Shown: piece by piece, positions 36,158-47,310 of the stretch
How positions within the stretch are numbered: position 1 is the first letter of the stretch
Layout of the letters: every line of letters begins with the position of its first letter
Origin: Amorphophallus konjac
Lineage: Eukaryota > Streptophyta > Magnoliopsida > Alismatales > Araceae
DNA: 64,000 nucleotides
NCBI GenBank assembly: GCA_022559845.1
Contig: CM040117.1
Coordinates: 144,650,732 to 144,714,731, forward strand
Reading direction: 5' to 3'
Notes under the pieces: model-generated
Told to the model about the DNA's origin: nothing
Databases searched by the model: none
Seen by the model: only the letters and a program-made list of their open reading frames with translations
Program-made: the position numbers and the translations under genes

Positions 36158-37244
36158 GCTGTCCTGCCTTGGCATCTGCTTTGCAAGGGAGTGACGCGTA
36201 ATGGAATGGTATCGAAGTGGAGTGAAATGGAGTGGGAATGGACTGATAAGTTGATGCCAAGGTGTGATGAGACACGCTTTTGACATGACTATTTGGAATC
36301 TTTCCTGTAGTTTCAATGAGGCAACCTTGAAGAAGGTCTTTCAAATTTGACGATTGTTTGGATAGAAATCAAATAAGGGAGGGTGTGATGTGCGCTCAGG
36401 CACAAAAATAAAGGAGACCAACTTCTCGGTGTGGAAGTACCTGGGTCATAAACCTGCAGGTTTCACCTTTGGGGAGCGGTTACCAGTCAATGTTGAAGTG
36501 CTGCGGCCAAGGTGGGTCAAACAAGGTAAAAAAGCAAAGGAATATCTGAGGGTCTGTTCAAACAAGGGTCTCGTTTGGAAGGGTAGCGTAGGGCCGTTTC
36601 AAAGAAACTCAGTATTTCATTCAGAATGGAATATCTCATATCTGTAAGAGTTGAAGCACAACGGCTTTCGCAATCGAATCACTTGAATGATCTTCCGCAA
36701 TAGACTCAATGTCCTATATGAATGCATGCTGGGTTTAAAGAAAAATTTAAAACAAACAAGAATAGAAAATAGCCAATGATAATATTGTCAACTCGTTAAG
36801 AATGGGTCAGGATACCGATCTAGTGAGCTGATATTGAGCTGGGGCCCGTTTATCCACGCACCGACTCACTGAATGGAACCGTCGTTCCCACGCTATCACC
36901 AGTTAACGGCCTATCCGTACAACCTAAATTCTTCTGGAATCATCACTGTTTTTGTTGAAGGGGAACTCAAATCCCAAATTCGTTCGGGTCGCAAGGTCCT
37001 TGACGTGTTCTAAAAGCGTAAATATCATATAGTATGATGCATGACACGGAGGACTGAACACTGAAGGATGGTATACAAGATAGGGCGAAAAATGTCCGTT
37101 GGTAAAACCTGCACAGACCATTATAGATTAAATACATCAGAAAGCAGCAGAAATATAACAGAATCGTGCCACAGTACAAGGATAAAACACTGACGACTTG
37201 ACCACTCATGTGACACGTCCCGTCCTGTAGCACCTCTCCTTTCC
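36158..37244. other. Region between LTR 2 and the DUF7745-2 promoter
   Basis: Homologous to 16782-18049. No coding frame is supported. It contains phrases shared with element 1 (CTTGGCATCTGCTTTG, TTTGGATAGAAATCA, TTAACGGCCTATCCGT). Confidence 0.55.
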
Positions 37245-37250
37245 TATAAG
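37245..37250 (+). promoter_or_regulatory. TATA box of DUF7745-2
   Basis: TATAAG, 95 bases before ATG 37340. The spacing is like that of PMD4 (80 bases). Confidence 0.55.
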
Positions 37251-37339
37251 TACCTCCCTTAGGCTAGTTTATTCAAATGTACCAAGGGGAGTTTTGAAAG
37301 TTCAGGAGGAGGAGAAGAGGAGGGTCTAGGGATTTCAGG

Positions 37340-38744
37340 ATGGAAGGAGAGTCTTCCCACGTTATGAAGAGGGGCAGGCCTAGCAGTGAGATCAGGTGAC
37401 TTTCCGACCTCGAGGGTCATCTGAGTGGGACGATACAGTCGCATATGGTAAGTTGATTTATTTCAAATTTACTGCAAGGACTCTCTCCTCATTTTCCTTC
37501 CTTTCTCTTCTTATTCCCAACTGTATCCACTCTTTCCGGGCCCGAGGAAGTTTTCCAAACTGCCATGGCTTTCAGAGCTAACTTCCAACATCTCCATTGG
37601 CATGAGGGCTATACTCTCGAAGTGTCATCTTCAGGGGCTCCTTATTCACGCCAAACACTACGAGAGAATCCGTATGGCATGGGCGGCTATGGGCGCATTA
37701 GTGGAGATCTGGCATCCCCAGACCCACACTTTCATCTTCCCGACGTTCGAGGGGACCATTCTCCTCGAGGAGGTGGAACTTCTGCTCGGATTGAAGAAAT
37801 TCAAGAGTGACAGGAAGGTGAAGGCTATGCGGATGCTGACCCGGGGGACTTCCGAGAGCGTCCTTGGAAGCTTCATGCCACCCGACGCAGTCAGAAAGGT
37901 CCGCACTCAAAAGGGAATTGACTTGCAAAGGCTCGCGGTATGGGTTATGGATGCCTTGAAAGGGTCACCATATGATGAACATTTGGAAGGAATTATGAGA
38001 GGGTTCACCATCTGTCTGGCGGGTGCTCTCTTGTTCCCTTATACCGACAACATAGTGGAAGAAACCCAACTCAGTGCAATATGCAGGATCTCGAGTGGAA
38101 AGAGGGTGGGACCCGCTGTACTTGCCTACCTTTACAGCGGTCTTACCGCCTCGAGCATGGGTAGGCCTCCTTTTGGTTGCGCACTTGTTCTGAGTTGCTG
38201 GGTCGATTTGCACTTCAAATTCGACCACCGTGAGGGGACGCCGACTGCTTCGAAGCTTTTCCAATAAAGCCCCCTTTATCACATAGCCAATGTGTTAGGC
38301 TTCGGTGGCACCGTGGCGAACCGTGTTCCGTGACTGAAGAAACGGGAAGACTGGCGGTCTCACTTTCGAACCATGACACAAAGCTTCTTCACTTGCGATC
38401 CGGCATGTCTACTATCACTCGAACTCCTCATGAGGTCTTCTCCCGAAGTTGAACTCCAACTGATCGGTGCGACTGAGTTTATCCTTTACAACGCGCATCG
38501 GTGCTGCCTCCAGATCGGCATTCCACGCCACTCGTTCCCACTGCTGACCGGCATTGTCCCTTTGAAGAAGAGGGAGTTGGGCACGGAAGCGGACGCGAGG
38601 GAAGCGAAGGCCGTTAAAGCACCCTGGAAGACAAGTGTTGCGGGAAAGGCCTTAGCGCACGTGGGGGAAGAATGTGAGCTGTGGAGAGCTTATGTAACCG
38701 AACTGGGGAAGTTGAGGCCTAGAGTGCCTAGGCCCTTGATGTAG
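37340..38744 (+). pseudogene. DUF7745-like accessory gene, copy 2
   Basis: Exon 1 (37340-37447, 36 codons, MEGESSHVMKRGRPSS) ends in a GTAAGT donor and has one in-frame stop at codon 20. Exon 2 starts before about 37560. It carries the core: LLIHAKHYERIRMAWAAMGA, EIWHPQTHTFIFPTFEGTI, EEVELLLGLKKF, FTICLAGALLFPY, ICRISSGKRVGPAVLAY and a CWVDLHFKFDH block. TAA at 38265 and TGA at 38328 interrupt the frame, which reopens at 38373 and ends at TAG 38742. AATAAA at 38765 is a likely poly(A) signal. The match is to plant DUF7745 proteins, of unknown function. It is on the strand opposite gag-pol and has its own TATA box, so it should be expressed as a separate antisense transcript. Confidence 0.7.
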
Positions 38745-38764
38745 CCCACTCTGTTTTCTAATGG

Positions 38765-38770
38765 AATAAA
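38765..38770 (+). terminator. Poly(A) signal of DUF7745-2
   Basis: AATAAA, 21 bases after the stop codon. Element 1 has AATAAA at the equivalent place. Confidence 0.5.
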
Positions 38771-38911
38771 ATCTGGCATTTTGGAGCATTGTTCCCTGAA
38801 TTATTATTTTTTATGATTTTTATTTTTCTTTTTACTTTTTGTGTTTTCTCCTTTATGTTCTGGTTTATTCATATTATGGTCATATATATATATATATATA
38901 TATGCTTAAAT

Positions 38912-39307
38912 GGGGGTGTCTAGGGGTCTGGACGCCCCTAATTTTTTTGAATTTTTTTTTTGAAAAAATTGTTCTTTTGTGGGGGCGTCCAGGGGCGTGG
39001 ACGCCCCTATCTTTTCTTTTTATTATTTTTTTGTTTTTTTTTTGTATTTTGTTTGATGTGGGGGCGTCCTGGCACCTGGATGCCCCTATCTTTTCTTTTT
39101 ATTTTTTTGTTTTTTAGTATTTTTTTTGATGTGGGGCCATCCAGGAGCCTGGACGCACCTATCTTTTCTTTTTATTATTTTTTTATTATTTTTTATTATT
39201 ATTTTTCAGTTGTGGGGGGCGTCCAGGCGCTTGGACGCCCCTAAGTTTTTTTTTTGAATTTTTTAAAAAATAAAAAAAGTGGGGGCGTCCAGGCGCCTGG
39301 ACGCCCC
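38912..39307. repeat. Six hairpins directly upstream of the PMD2 TATA box
   Basis: Hairpins start at 38912, 38981, 39060, 39133, 39214 and 39281, separated by T-rich sequence unlike that in the LTR. The last, 39282-39307, is a perfect 26-bp palindrome (GGGGCGTCCAGGC and its complement). The core GGCGTCC/GGACGCC is the same as in LTR 2, but the outer bases differ (GGGG instead of GGAG). Confidence 0.9.
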
Positions 39308-39324
39308 AAATCCTGGTGATTTTC

Positions 39325-39333
39325 TATATAAAG
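39325..39333 (+). promoter_or_regulatory. TATA box of PMD2
   Basis: TATATAAAG, 18 bases after the last hairpin and 60 bases before ATG 39393. Confidence 0.65.
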
Positions 39334-39392
39334 GGGGTCTCACTCCCTGTTCTCTTCTACTATTCATTCTAACGACCCATTTCCAGTTCCCA

Positions 39393-42300
39393 ATGGAGCA
39401 AGAAGGCCCGAGCCAGTATGGAGAGAGACGGAAACGACAGGCTCGTCGTCCGAGGAGGTCGAGGGATCATGCCGAGGAGGCTGCCGTGGGAGAGGAGATT
39501 GCCGCGGAAGAGGAGATTGCCGAGGAACAGGTGGCGCCTCCTTTGGCCGTGGAGGGTCCTGCGGGTGCTGGCGACGCCGGAGAGGATGAGCATGACCGGG
39601 TAAGCCCCTCAGAACTCTAATTTGTTGGTTTATAGGCTAAACAGGCGGACGAGAGATGGTGTGAAGAAGGCCGGTGAGTGGGGGAAGGTGGACGGCTCCA
39701 ACTTTTCTCTTCTTTTTTTATTTTATTATTTTTTTTTGAGTTATTACGTAAAAATAATAAAATTAAAAATAAGGAGGTGTCCACTGAGTTGGACGCCTTC
39801 ATGATTATTTTTATTTTATTTTTTATTTTTTTTTGTTTGCTAAAATAAAATAAAGGAAGTAAAATGAAAGCGTCCATGGGGGTGGACGCCTTTAAATATA
39901 TATATATATTTAAAATAATAATAATAATAAAATAAATAAATATTATGTACAGTGTTGTTGATTATTATTATCCATGATGCTGATGTGTTTCTTTTTTTAT
40001 TTATTTTTGTGGTGTGCAGGGCGTGATGAAGAGCTGGATCAGCTGGTCCCTGGTGGTGGCAGCGTACCGTGGGCTGCCGGACTTTCAGAGGGCGCGGGTG
40101 GACGCCATGGGTTTTGGAGCTTTCCTGCAGATCGAGCCCTTCTGGCTCGACCTTCCCCTCATCCAGGCGTTGAGGGAGCTGTGGCACCCGCCGAGCCAGG
40201 CGTTTCTGATGCCCTGGGGGCACATGGTGCTGACACTGTGGGACGTGGCTCGGATCACCGGGCTACGAGTTGACGGAGAGGCAGTCAGCGGGGTCACTTA
40301 CCCCGATTACCGAGAGAGTGCCTTGGACCTGCTGTGGCTAGAGATGAGCGCGACTGACAGAGACAGCAGGGTAGTCGGCTGAGTGGAGATCATGGAGGCG
40401 CTCGGATTCGGTGACCCACGCCAGCGGGTTAGCGAGACTAGAGCGGAGTTTCTGGCACGACTGGAGGGAGACGCTCGTGCAGCTTTCACCTAGGACCCGA
40501 GCGAGCGGGATCTGGTGGATCTAGTCCTCCAGAGGTTCCTCTTCTTCTTCCTGGGCCGCCTCCTGCTGGGGACGAAGGGTGACGGCATCTACTACTGCTT
40601 CCTCGGGATCCTGGCGGATCTGGACAGAGTGGGGGACTATGCGTGGGGAGCGGCTCTGCTTGCCCATTTGATCGCCGATCTCTCCTAGACCTCAGAGAGG
40701 GAGACGACAGTCAGCGGCTTCACACCTTTTCTCCAGGTAAAAATTTTATTTATGGATTTTACCGTAGCTAAATATGTAATTAGTCGGGCTAATGATGTAT
40801 GATGGATGTAGGTGTGGAGCTACTACTACTTCCCGATGGGAAGAGCCAGACAGGGGAACAGGAGAGCCGTGCCTCTGGCGCGACAGTGGAGGCCGGTCAT
40901 GGTCGCGGCACCCCACGGCTACCAGCTGGCGTCGCTTCGTCGGGAGCTGAGCGAGTACCCCGAGGCTATGGTATGATGCGTATGATTTTTTTGGTGTTTT
41001 TACGCATGCGACTTAATTGAGCGAAATAGCAACTAACATGATGCATGTATGGTGATGCAGGTGGTGTGGAGGCCCTACCTCGGCATGGCCGATGCCGGCC
41101 AGCCTTGGGTTGTAGCGGGTCATCCTCATTTTGGGCGGGACGTGTGGGTCTATTGCCTAAACGAGATCGAGCCGCTCCGGCTTAGGCTGGTTATGAGGAC
41201 GTTGGGATTAGCCCAGGAGTGGGTTGACGTAGACGAGCCGGTCTACGTCGGGTGGAAGACCAAGGGGAAGGCAAAGATCGTGGACTAGCATACGCGCTTC
41301 CCCGTACAGTACTAGGACTGGCAGCAGTGTGGTGTCCCAGTGGTGTCCCATGTACCGGACAACACCGATTACCTGAGACGGTACCGGGCTACATACGGGG
41401 AGCGTCTCTTCCTTGGTGGCATGGCAGGGGTAAGTGTGAAATGGAAATGTCCTCCTTTCTATACGTATACGCATGTGACACTAACTTTCATTTGGTGTAG
41501 GATGCTCGTGACAACATGATTGCCCACTTGCGAGCCCAGCTGGTAGACGCCAGGCGGTAGTTGGTGGCCATCCGACAGGAGTTGGAGATCCTGGTGAGTC
41601 TATGCAATGGATTTTTTTGTGACCTGGATTTTGATGCGTGCCTCTGACTATCGTTTGCTTTGTGTTTCAGTGGGCCCACTAGGCAGCGACAGCCGGGATG
41701 GCTGGTGGAGCGGGTTCCAGTTTGTGGGGCCCTCCTCCGGAGGTTTCTGCCCTTCAGGAGCAGTTGGCGTACGCGGTGGCCCGGGCTGAAGAGGCCGAGC
41801 GTGACCGTGCGGCTCGAGCGAGTCCTGCTTGATCCCGACTTCTTTCCAGTTGCCCTTCTTCTTTCACTGCTCTCTTACGGTGCATGTGGGTTTTGGCAGG
41901 TGGCCGAGATTCGAGAGGCCCTGACCCGTGCTGTTCGTGCCGAGCAGGAGCGCGACGCCTGCGCGGCAGAGCGTGATGCCCGGATTACGGAGCTGGAGGA
42001 GGAGCGGCGACGGGAGGCTGAGGAGCTCCCTCGCGACGTGTGGGATTTGCGTTTTGCCCTCGAGCTGTCAAGGAGAGAGGCGATGCGGGAGAGGGAGGAG
42101 AGGGAGAGAGAGAGAGGGAGAGAGAGGATAGAGAGAGAGAGAGGACAGAGAGAGAGAGGGAGGACAGGAGAGCGGAGTGACTGCGAGAACGGGATGAGAG
42201 GAGGGCTCTGGAGGCCAAGCTGACGGAGCTCTGATTGAGTCTCGGCACGGCAGAGGGGAAGCTTCGGGAGAGCGAGGAGCGGTATCAGAGGGCGAAGGAG

Positions 42301-42507
42301 CGTGGGGCGCGACTTCGTTAGTCTGGTTCTTTCTCCATGGCAGCTTTCTGGTTTCTTCGGCCGAGGAGCGTCGCCAAGCCTTCGAGGCTGGCGTGCCACC
42401 TCAGGGCGAGGCGAGCACCGCCTCTCAGAGTTCGCGGAGGCCCCCTAGGGATCCCCGTCAGAGGAGGGAGGAGAGAGATGATCCGGAGGGTGGTAGCGAG
42501 AGTTAGA
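39393..42507 (+). pseudogene. PMD2: plant mobile domain gene
   Basis: Exons with GT-AG borders: 39393-39599 (69 codons, MEQEGPSQYGERRKRQ, acidic tail), 40020-40736, 40812-40970, 41061-41429, 41501-41593, 41671-41817 (GC donor) and 41900-about 42507. All introns are phase 0, and the 159-, 369- and 93-base exons equal those of PMD4. Exons 2-4 form the plant mobile domain (VAAYRGLPDFQRARV, DVARITGLRVDGEAV, FLGRLLLGTKGDG, VVWRPYLGMADAGQP, CLNEIEPLRLRLVMRTLGL). Exons 5-7 form a coiled coil. In-frame stops include 40380, 40491, 40686, 41286, 41310, 41558 and 41680; most are Trp or Gln codons changed to stops. Two hairpins of the promoter type also lie in intron 1 (39772-39893). Confidence 0.8.
39772..39893. 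repeat. Two hairpin modules in intron 1 of PMD2
   Basis: GGAGGTGTCC...GGACGCCTTC (39773-39800) and AAAGCGTCC...GGACGCCTTT (39867-39893). In the second, the outer AAA/TTT arms still pair although they differ from the GGA/TCC arms elsewhere. Confidence 0.7.
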
Positions 42508-42888
42508 GAGTTGCTTGTACACTCCACCTTCCTCACTTTATGATGTATAACTGACTACTTGCTTATGTGCAATGAAACGGTTCCTTTTTCCGTATGCACT
42601 TTCCCTTTTCCACGCTTCTTCTCTTGCACCGAGTTGTTTCGAGGCACGCTTCACGAGACCTTACCCTGAAAAGTAGGGAACTACCCGCAAAAGAGAGATC
42701 ATCCTTCTCTCTTTTTATTATTATTATTATTTTTTTTTTGGCGCATCCTGGTGCGAGGACACGTCTTATCCTTCGAATTCAAATTTAAAGAGCCAGGCGG
42801 CCTTCCTTTCTTCGTGCCTTACCCGCAAAAGAGCCCGCCTCCTATCGAGATTTGCTCGCCCCTTTTCATCTTCTTCTTCTCTCGATCG
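42508..42888. other. Spacer between PMD2 and PMD3
   Basis: T-rich with a (ATT)n stretch near 42717-42730, followed by GCGCATCCTGGTGCGAGGACACGTC (two arms of a degraded hairpin module at 42741-42765). No gene is seen. Confidence 0.45.
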
Positions 42889-44096
42889 ATGGAGTTCGGT
42901 GGGCCAGATCGCGGCGAGGGGAGAGAGGGGCGAGGGACTCCTCGCCTGAGGAGGGATGCGCCCGAGCATGGAGAGGCGTCGACGGAAGTGGAAGGGCCTT
43001 TTAGAGCACTCGTGGGACTCGAGGGGCCCGATGGCGCGGAAGGAGGTGAACGCGGCTGGGTGAGTGCTTCGATTCCCACCTCTATGACTTGTTTTGAGTC
43101 TGGAGCGAGTGGTGTGGGAGTGGAAGGGGTTTGGCGAGGGCGGCCCTCACATGATGGGTGCGTCCTTGACAGGGGACGCGTTCTCGTTAACTGACGAGGG
43201 ACCTCCCTCTTTGATGCATGGTACGGTGAGAATCCTGGGCTTGGCTGACGAGTGGGCGAGCGCGCATGAGCCGAGCCGTGTCAGGAAGGAGAGTCGCGGC
43301 AAGGCAAAGCTCGAGGATCGGTGCGTACATTCCCCTGGAGAACAAGGGAGTGCACCGGTGCAGGGCAGTGGCGGCCTCCTGCAACAGTGGAGGGGGGACC
43401 GAGCGGGGGCTCCACAGCTTGGGAGACGGACGGAGGTGACAATAGGGCCTTAAAATTTTTATTCTTGTCATGAAATTCCAGAATTTAACCAACGGCCGTT
43501 GCCTATCTATTTTTTATGTACTCAGCAGGAAACGGTGGTAGGGATGGCTGGCGGATTGTCCTCCAATCCTCAGGCTCTTTTTCTAGAGATCGCCTCCCTC
43601 CAGGAGCAACTTCCCAGTGCGATGGCCCGCACGGTTCGTGCTGAAGAGGAGCGTGATGCTTGGGCCGCGGCTGTGGCAGAGCTGCAGTGTCGAGGTGAGG
43701 GGAGGCCCTCTCCAGACATTCTAGAGTTAAGGGTCCTTCTCCAAGTGACGAGGAGGGAGGCAGAGAGAGAGAGAGGAGAGAAGGGCCGAGCGACAGCGAG
43801 ACCAGGCCGAGAAGAAGGCCTTGGGGGCCCAAGTGAGGGAGCTCCAGCTAGGCCTTCAGGTTATGGCGTAGAGGTTAGGAGCGATGGAGACGCGCTACGA
43901 GAGAGCGCGAGAGTTAGGGGCGCTACTTCGCCGGTCCGGACGCTTTTCTGCTAGTGGCTTCCTCGTCACGCCAGAGGAGGAGCAGCGAGCCACTGCTGTG
44001 GAGCAGGCGCCGCGAGGCGAGCACTGCACAGGGGTCCAGGAGGCTTCCGAGGGATCCTCACCTCGGGGGAGAGGAGAGGGACGCCTAGAGGGATGA
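42889..44096 (+). pseudogene. PMD3: deletion derivative of a PMD gene
   Basis: Exon 1 (42889-43059, MEFGGPDRGEGREGRG, GTGAGT donor) is of PMD type. The two exons that should hold most of the mobile domain are absent. A piece of exon 4 follows (about 43230-43360, ILGLADEWASAHEPSRV, matching LGLAQEWVDVDEP in PMD2). Then comes the coiled-coil end (43536-43900, LQEQL, AEEERDAWAA, TRREAERERGE). A GGTGCGTCCTTGACAGGGGACGCG phrase near 43157 recalls the hairpin module. Without the domain core it cannot encode a working PMD protein. Confidence 0.6.
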
Positions 44097-44564
44097 GCAT
44101 GAAGATGATGTTGAGAGTTGGCAAGTCAGTGGACCCGCCTCCTCTCTATGATTGTAATGTTTGTGACAGCTTATGTAGACTTATGAGTGATTTGATTTTC
44201 TGTTATTTGTTTGTTTTCTTGCGCGTCCCTTCTTCCCTACGCTTCTTTGTACTGTTCACATGTGATGTGTCTGCCGACATCCTGCCCTAGACGGAAGATG
44301 GAATCTTGCTACGACTATTCTTTCACGGGGATCTATCGTCAAGGTCAATGATGACAGCTTGGGCCTCTTCTCCCGGATGATTTTTCAAACTTTGCGAATG
44401 GCCTCCATATTATGATAGGGCGCCACAGGGAGCAGGTCATCATATTACACCATCCGATCCATCACCTTGTGCGGGTGGTGAAGTGACTCATGGGACCGGA
44501 GGGGAGGCGCCCTATTGTGAGGGCTATCGTTGGAGGTAATCTTGGCCCACCCTTCTCCTATTTC
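44097..44564. other. Spacer between PMD3 and PMD4
   Basis: No reading frame of note. The last 60 bases look like the DUF7745-2 promoter (TATA box, then AAGGGGAG/GGGGCAACG and GAGGA phrases). Confidence 0.45.
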
Positions 44565-44572
44565 TATATATA
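44565..44572 (+). promoter_or_regulatory. TATA box of PMD4
   Basis: TATATATA, 80 bases before ATG 44645. Confidence 0.55.
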
Positions 44573-44644
44573 CCTTCCTCTTTTGTTCTTCTAGGGGCAA
44601 CGTGGGATAACTTGAAAGGTACTAGGAGGAACTCAGAATTCCGG

Positions 44645-47278
44645 ATGGAGGGCAAATCCTCCCACTCCTCTAAGAGAAGCAGATCCAGCGGTAGCAGTTC
44701 CAGGAAACTCTCGGACCTCGAAGGGCAGTTCAGTGAGCGGACCCAATCACAACTCGTAAGCTGAGCTTTCCTGCCCCCCCCCCCCCCTTTTTTCCAGTTA
44801 TTCCTTTCTTTCTTTCTTTCCATCTTCCTTTCCTTTGACAAAACCTTCTCCATTCCTCGTGCATGCGCAGAGCGTGATGAAATCGCACATTTCATGGAAA
44901 TTAGCAGTGGCCGCATACAGGGGTCTCCCAGATTTTCAGAAGGCCAGGCTAGACGTGATGGGATTTGGTGCCTTTCTTCAGATCGAGCCGATCCAACTCG
45001 ACCTGGCCCTTATCCAAGCCTTGTGCGAAAGATGGGACCCAGTAAGTCGGGCATTCTTGATGCCATGGGGACACATGGTGCCCAGTCTAGAAGATGTGGT
45101 CCGAATCACGAGCCTCAAAGTGGATGGTGAGGCAGTGACCGGCGTCACCTATGCGGATTACCGAGAAGGTGCCCAGAAGCTACTGGGGTTGGACTTAGAC
45201 AGTCGGAAGCACAGATCAGTAGCTAGGGCGTCTATCATGGGGGCATTAGGGCTCACTGATACTCGTCGATGGGACGACGAGTCCTCGGAAGAATTTATGG
45301 AGAGGATGGAAAGGGGATGTCGTGCTGTGTATTGCATAGATTTTGACATTTGGGAGAGATCTAATATGGATTTGAGGAGATTTCTCCTCTTTTTCCTGGG
45401 GAGATTGATACTGAGCTCGAAAGGAGACGGCACCTATTGTCGTTTCCTAGGGCTACTATCTGACCTCGAAAGAGTAGGACAGTACGCCTGGGGAGCTGCC
45501 ATGCTAGCGCACTTGTTTACGGGCCTGTCCCAAGAGGCAGATCGTGAGATGACTGGGAGTGGGTTTACACCACTTATCCAAGTATATTTTTTTTTATTTT
45601 ATTTATATATTTTTGTGTTTATTTGTAATAGTCCACTTGAGGCATTGACGGCATATAATGATGTAGCTGTGGAGCTATTATTACCTCCCAATGGGGAGAG
45701 CTCGGCATTGGCGACCAGCGATGGTGCCGTTAGCCAAGCGGTGGCAATCGATCATGGGTGCAGCACCTGTAACCTACCAGCTGATGGTGCTAAGGCACGA
45801 GCTACAGGAATTCCCTACAGCGATGGTGGGATTTTTTTTTATTATTTTATTTTTTTTATTTATATTATTTTTTTTGTTATATATATTTTTTTTTCTAACC
45901 AGTTAAACGGATATGTACAACCTCACCTAGGTAAACTAGAGACCCTACTCAGGCATGGTCGATGCCGATCAACCATGGGTTTTAACAAGTCGCGCCCGGT
46001 TCGGACGGGAATTGTGGCTACACTGCCTAAATGAAATCGAGCCGCTTCGGCTACGATTGGTTATGAGGACCCTAGGGCTAGCCCAAGAATGGGTGGATAC
46101 GACTGCGCCACCTCGCGTTGGAAGAAAGACACGGGGACCAGCAACTTGCGTTGATTGGCTTGTGCGGTTCCCGGAAGAATATGAAGACTGGCAACGAGGT
46201 GGCACAATCGTGGAATCACATGTACAGGATAGTGAAGAATATCTGCGTCTGTATAAGGCAATGTACGCAGAGCGGCTCCAACCCCAAGGACTTGTGGAGG
46301 TGGGTCTCCTTTTTTCTTTTTTCTCCTTTCCTCCTCTCCTCTCTGTGGATGCTGACTCCTATGGCTGCAGGACGTCCGTGATACCATGATAGCGGACTTG
46401 CGATCACGCCTGGCAGAAACGGAGCAACAATTGGGCGACACCCGTGGAGTCTTGAGCGCTTCGGTAGGTGTATGGACAATGCGCACTCCTAATTAAGACT
46501 CTAGATTGATGGCGTTCGGCCGCTAATTTTCACCCCATGTGGTTTATAGCGCGCTAAGATTGATGCGGCTTCGTCAGCGATGGGAGGAGGCGGCATCTCT
46601 TGCAGCTTATGGATCCCCACCTCAGAACTTGATTTGCTTCACGAGCAACTTGCTCGGACTACGCAGCGTGCCGCGGAGGCAGAAGGAATGCTCTCTATAC
46701 ATGTAAGAGTTTTAGTGTTGAGTTCTCCTTGTTTAGACCTTGCCGCATATCTGAGATAGTATATCTGGCAGGAAAAGGAGACGCGAGAGGTACTTGCCCA
46801 TGCTGCACAGAGAGAGGCTAGGATAGCAGAGCTGGAGGAGGAATTGTGGCGTCGTCCTGATGACGATTCTTCCAGGGATGCCATCGAGCTGAGAATCACC
46901 CTTCAATTGGAGAGGGAAGACCGTAAGAGAGAACAGGCATAGAAAGAGAGGGACAGAGAAAGAGAGAGAGCCGACAGATTGGCTGAAAGGGAGGAGCGAA
47001 GGGTCATGGAGGCCCAGTTGTTCGAACTCCGAACTAGCATTGGCCTTGCTGAACAATGGCTGAGAGATGGTGAGGAGTGCTACCGAAGAGCACGAGAGCG
47101 TGGCTTTCATGTCAGTAGCTCCTTTGCTGCTCCCACGAATCAGCGCCAGGGTGTGGGAATGGGAAGAGGTGTACAGAGCGGTAGAAGTATCGCTTTTCGT
47201 AGTTGGGTAGCACCCTTGAGGGTGTTTTGCCCAGAGAGTGGCGGGACAAGTAATGTAGAGAGAGAAGGTGGAACTTAA
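44645..47278 (+). pseudogene. PMD4: nearly intact plant mobile domain gene with a DUF7745-type first exon
   Basis: Seven phase-0 exons: 44645-44755, 44871-45581, 45667-45825, 45931-46299, 46371-46463, 46550-46702 and 46772-47278. They give about 700 codons. Exon 1 (MEGKSSHSSKRSRSSG, SDLEGQFSERTQSQL) matches exon 1 of DUF7745-2, not of PMD1-3. Exons 2-4 are the mobile domain (LAVAAYRGLPDFQKARLDVM, PWGHMVPSLEDVVRITSL, LFFLGRLILSSKGDG, LWSYYYLPMGRARHWRP, CLNEIEPLRLRLVMRTLGL). Exons 5-7 are a coiled coil with an Arg/Glu-rich run. Only two in-frame stops are seen: TAG 45937 (Trp in the WRPY motif) and TAG 46940 (Gln). AATAAA at 47305 follows the TAA. It is the best-preserved accessory gene here. 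Relatives MAIN/MAIL1 work in transposon silencing; the role of element-borne copies is unproven. Confidence 0.8.
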
Positions 47279-47304
47279 TGTACAATTCCTTATTTTAAGA
47301 ATGA

Positions 47305-47310
47305 AATAAA
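47305..47310 (+). terminator. Poly(A) signal of PMD4
   Basis: AATAAA, 27 bases after the stop codon at 47276-47278. Confidence 0.6.

Noticed and set aside
38839..39244. Phe-rich open frames that look like membrane proteins
   Set aside because: They are translations of poly-T spacers between promoter hairpins.
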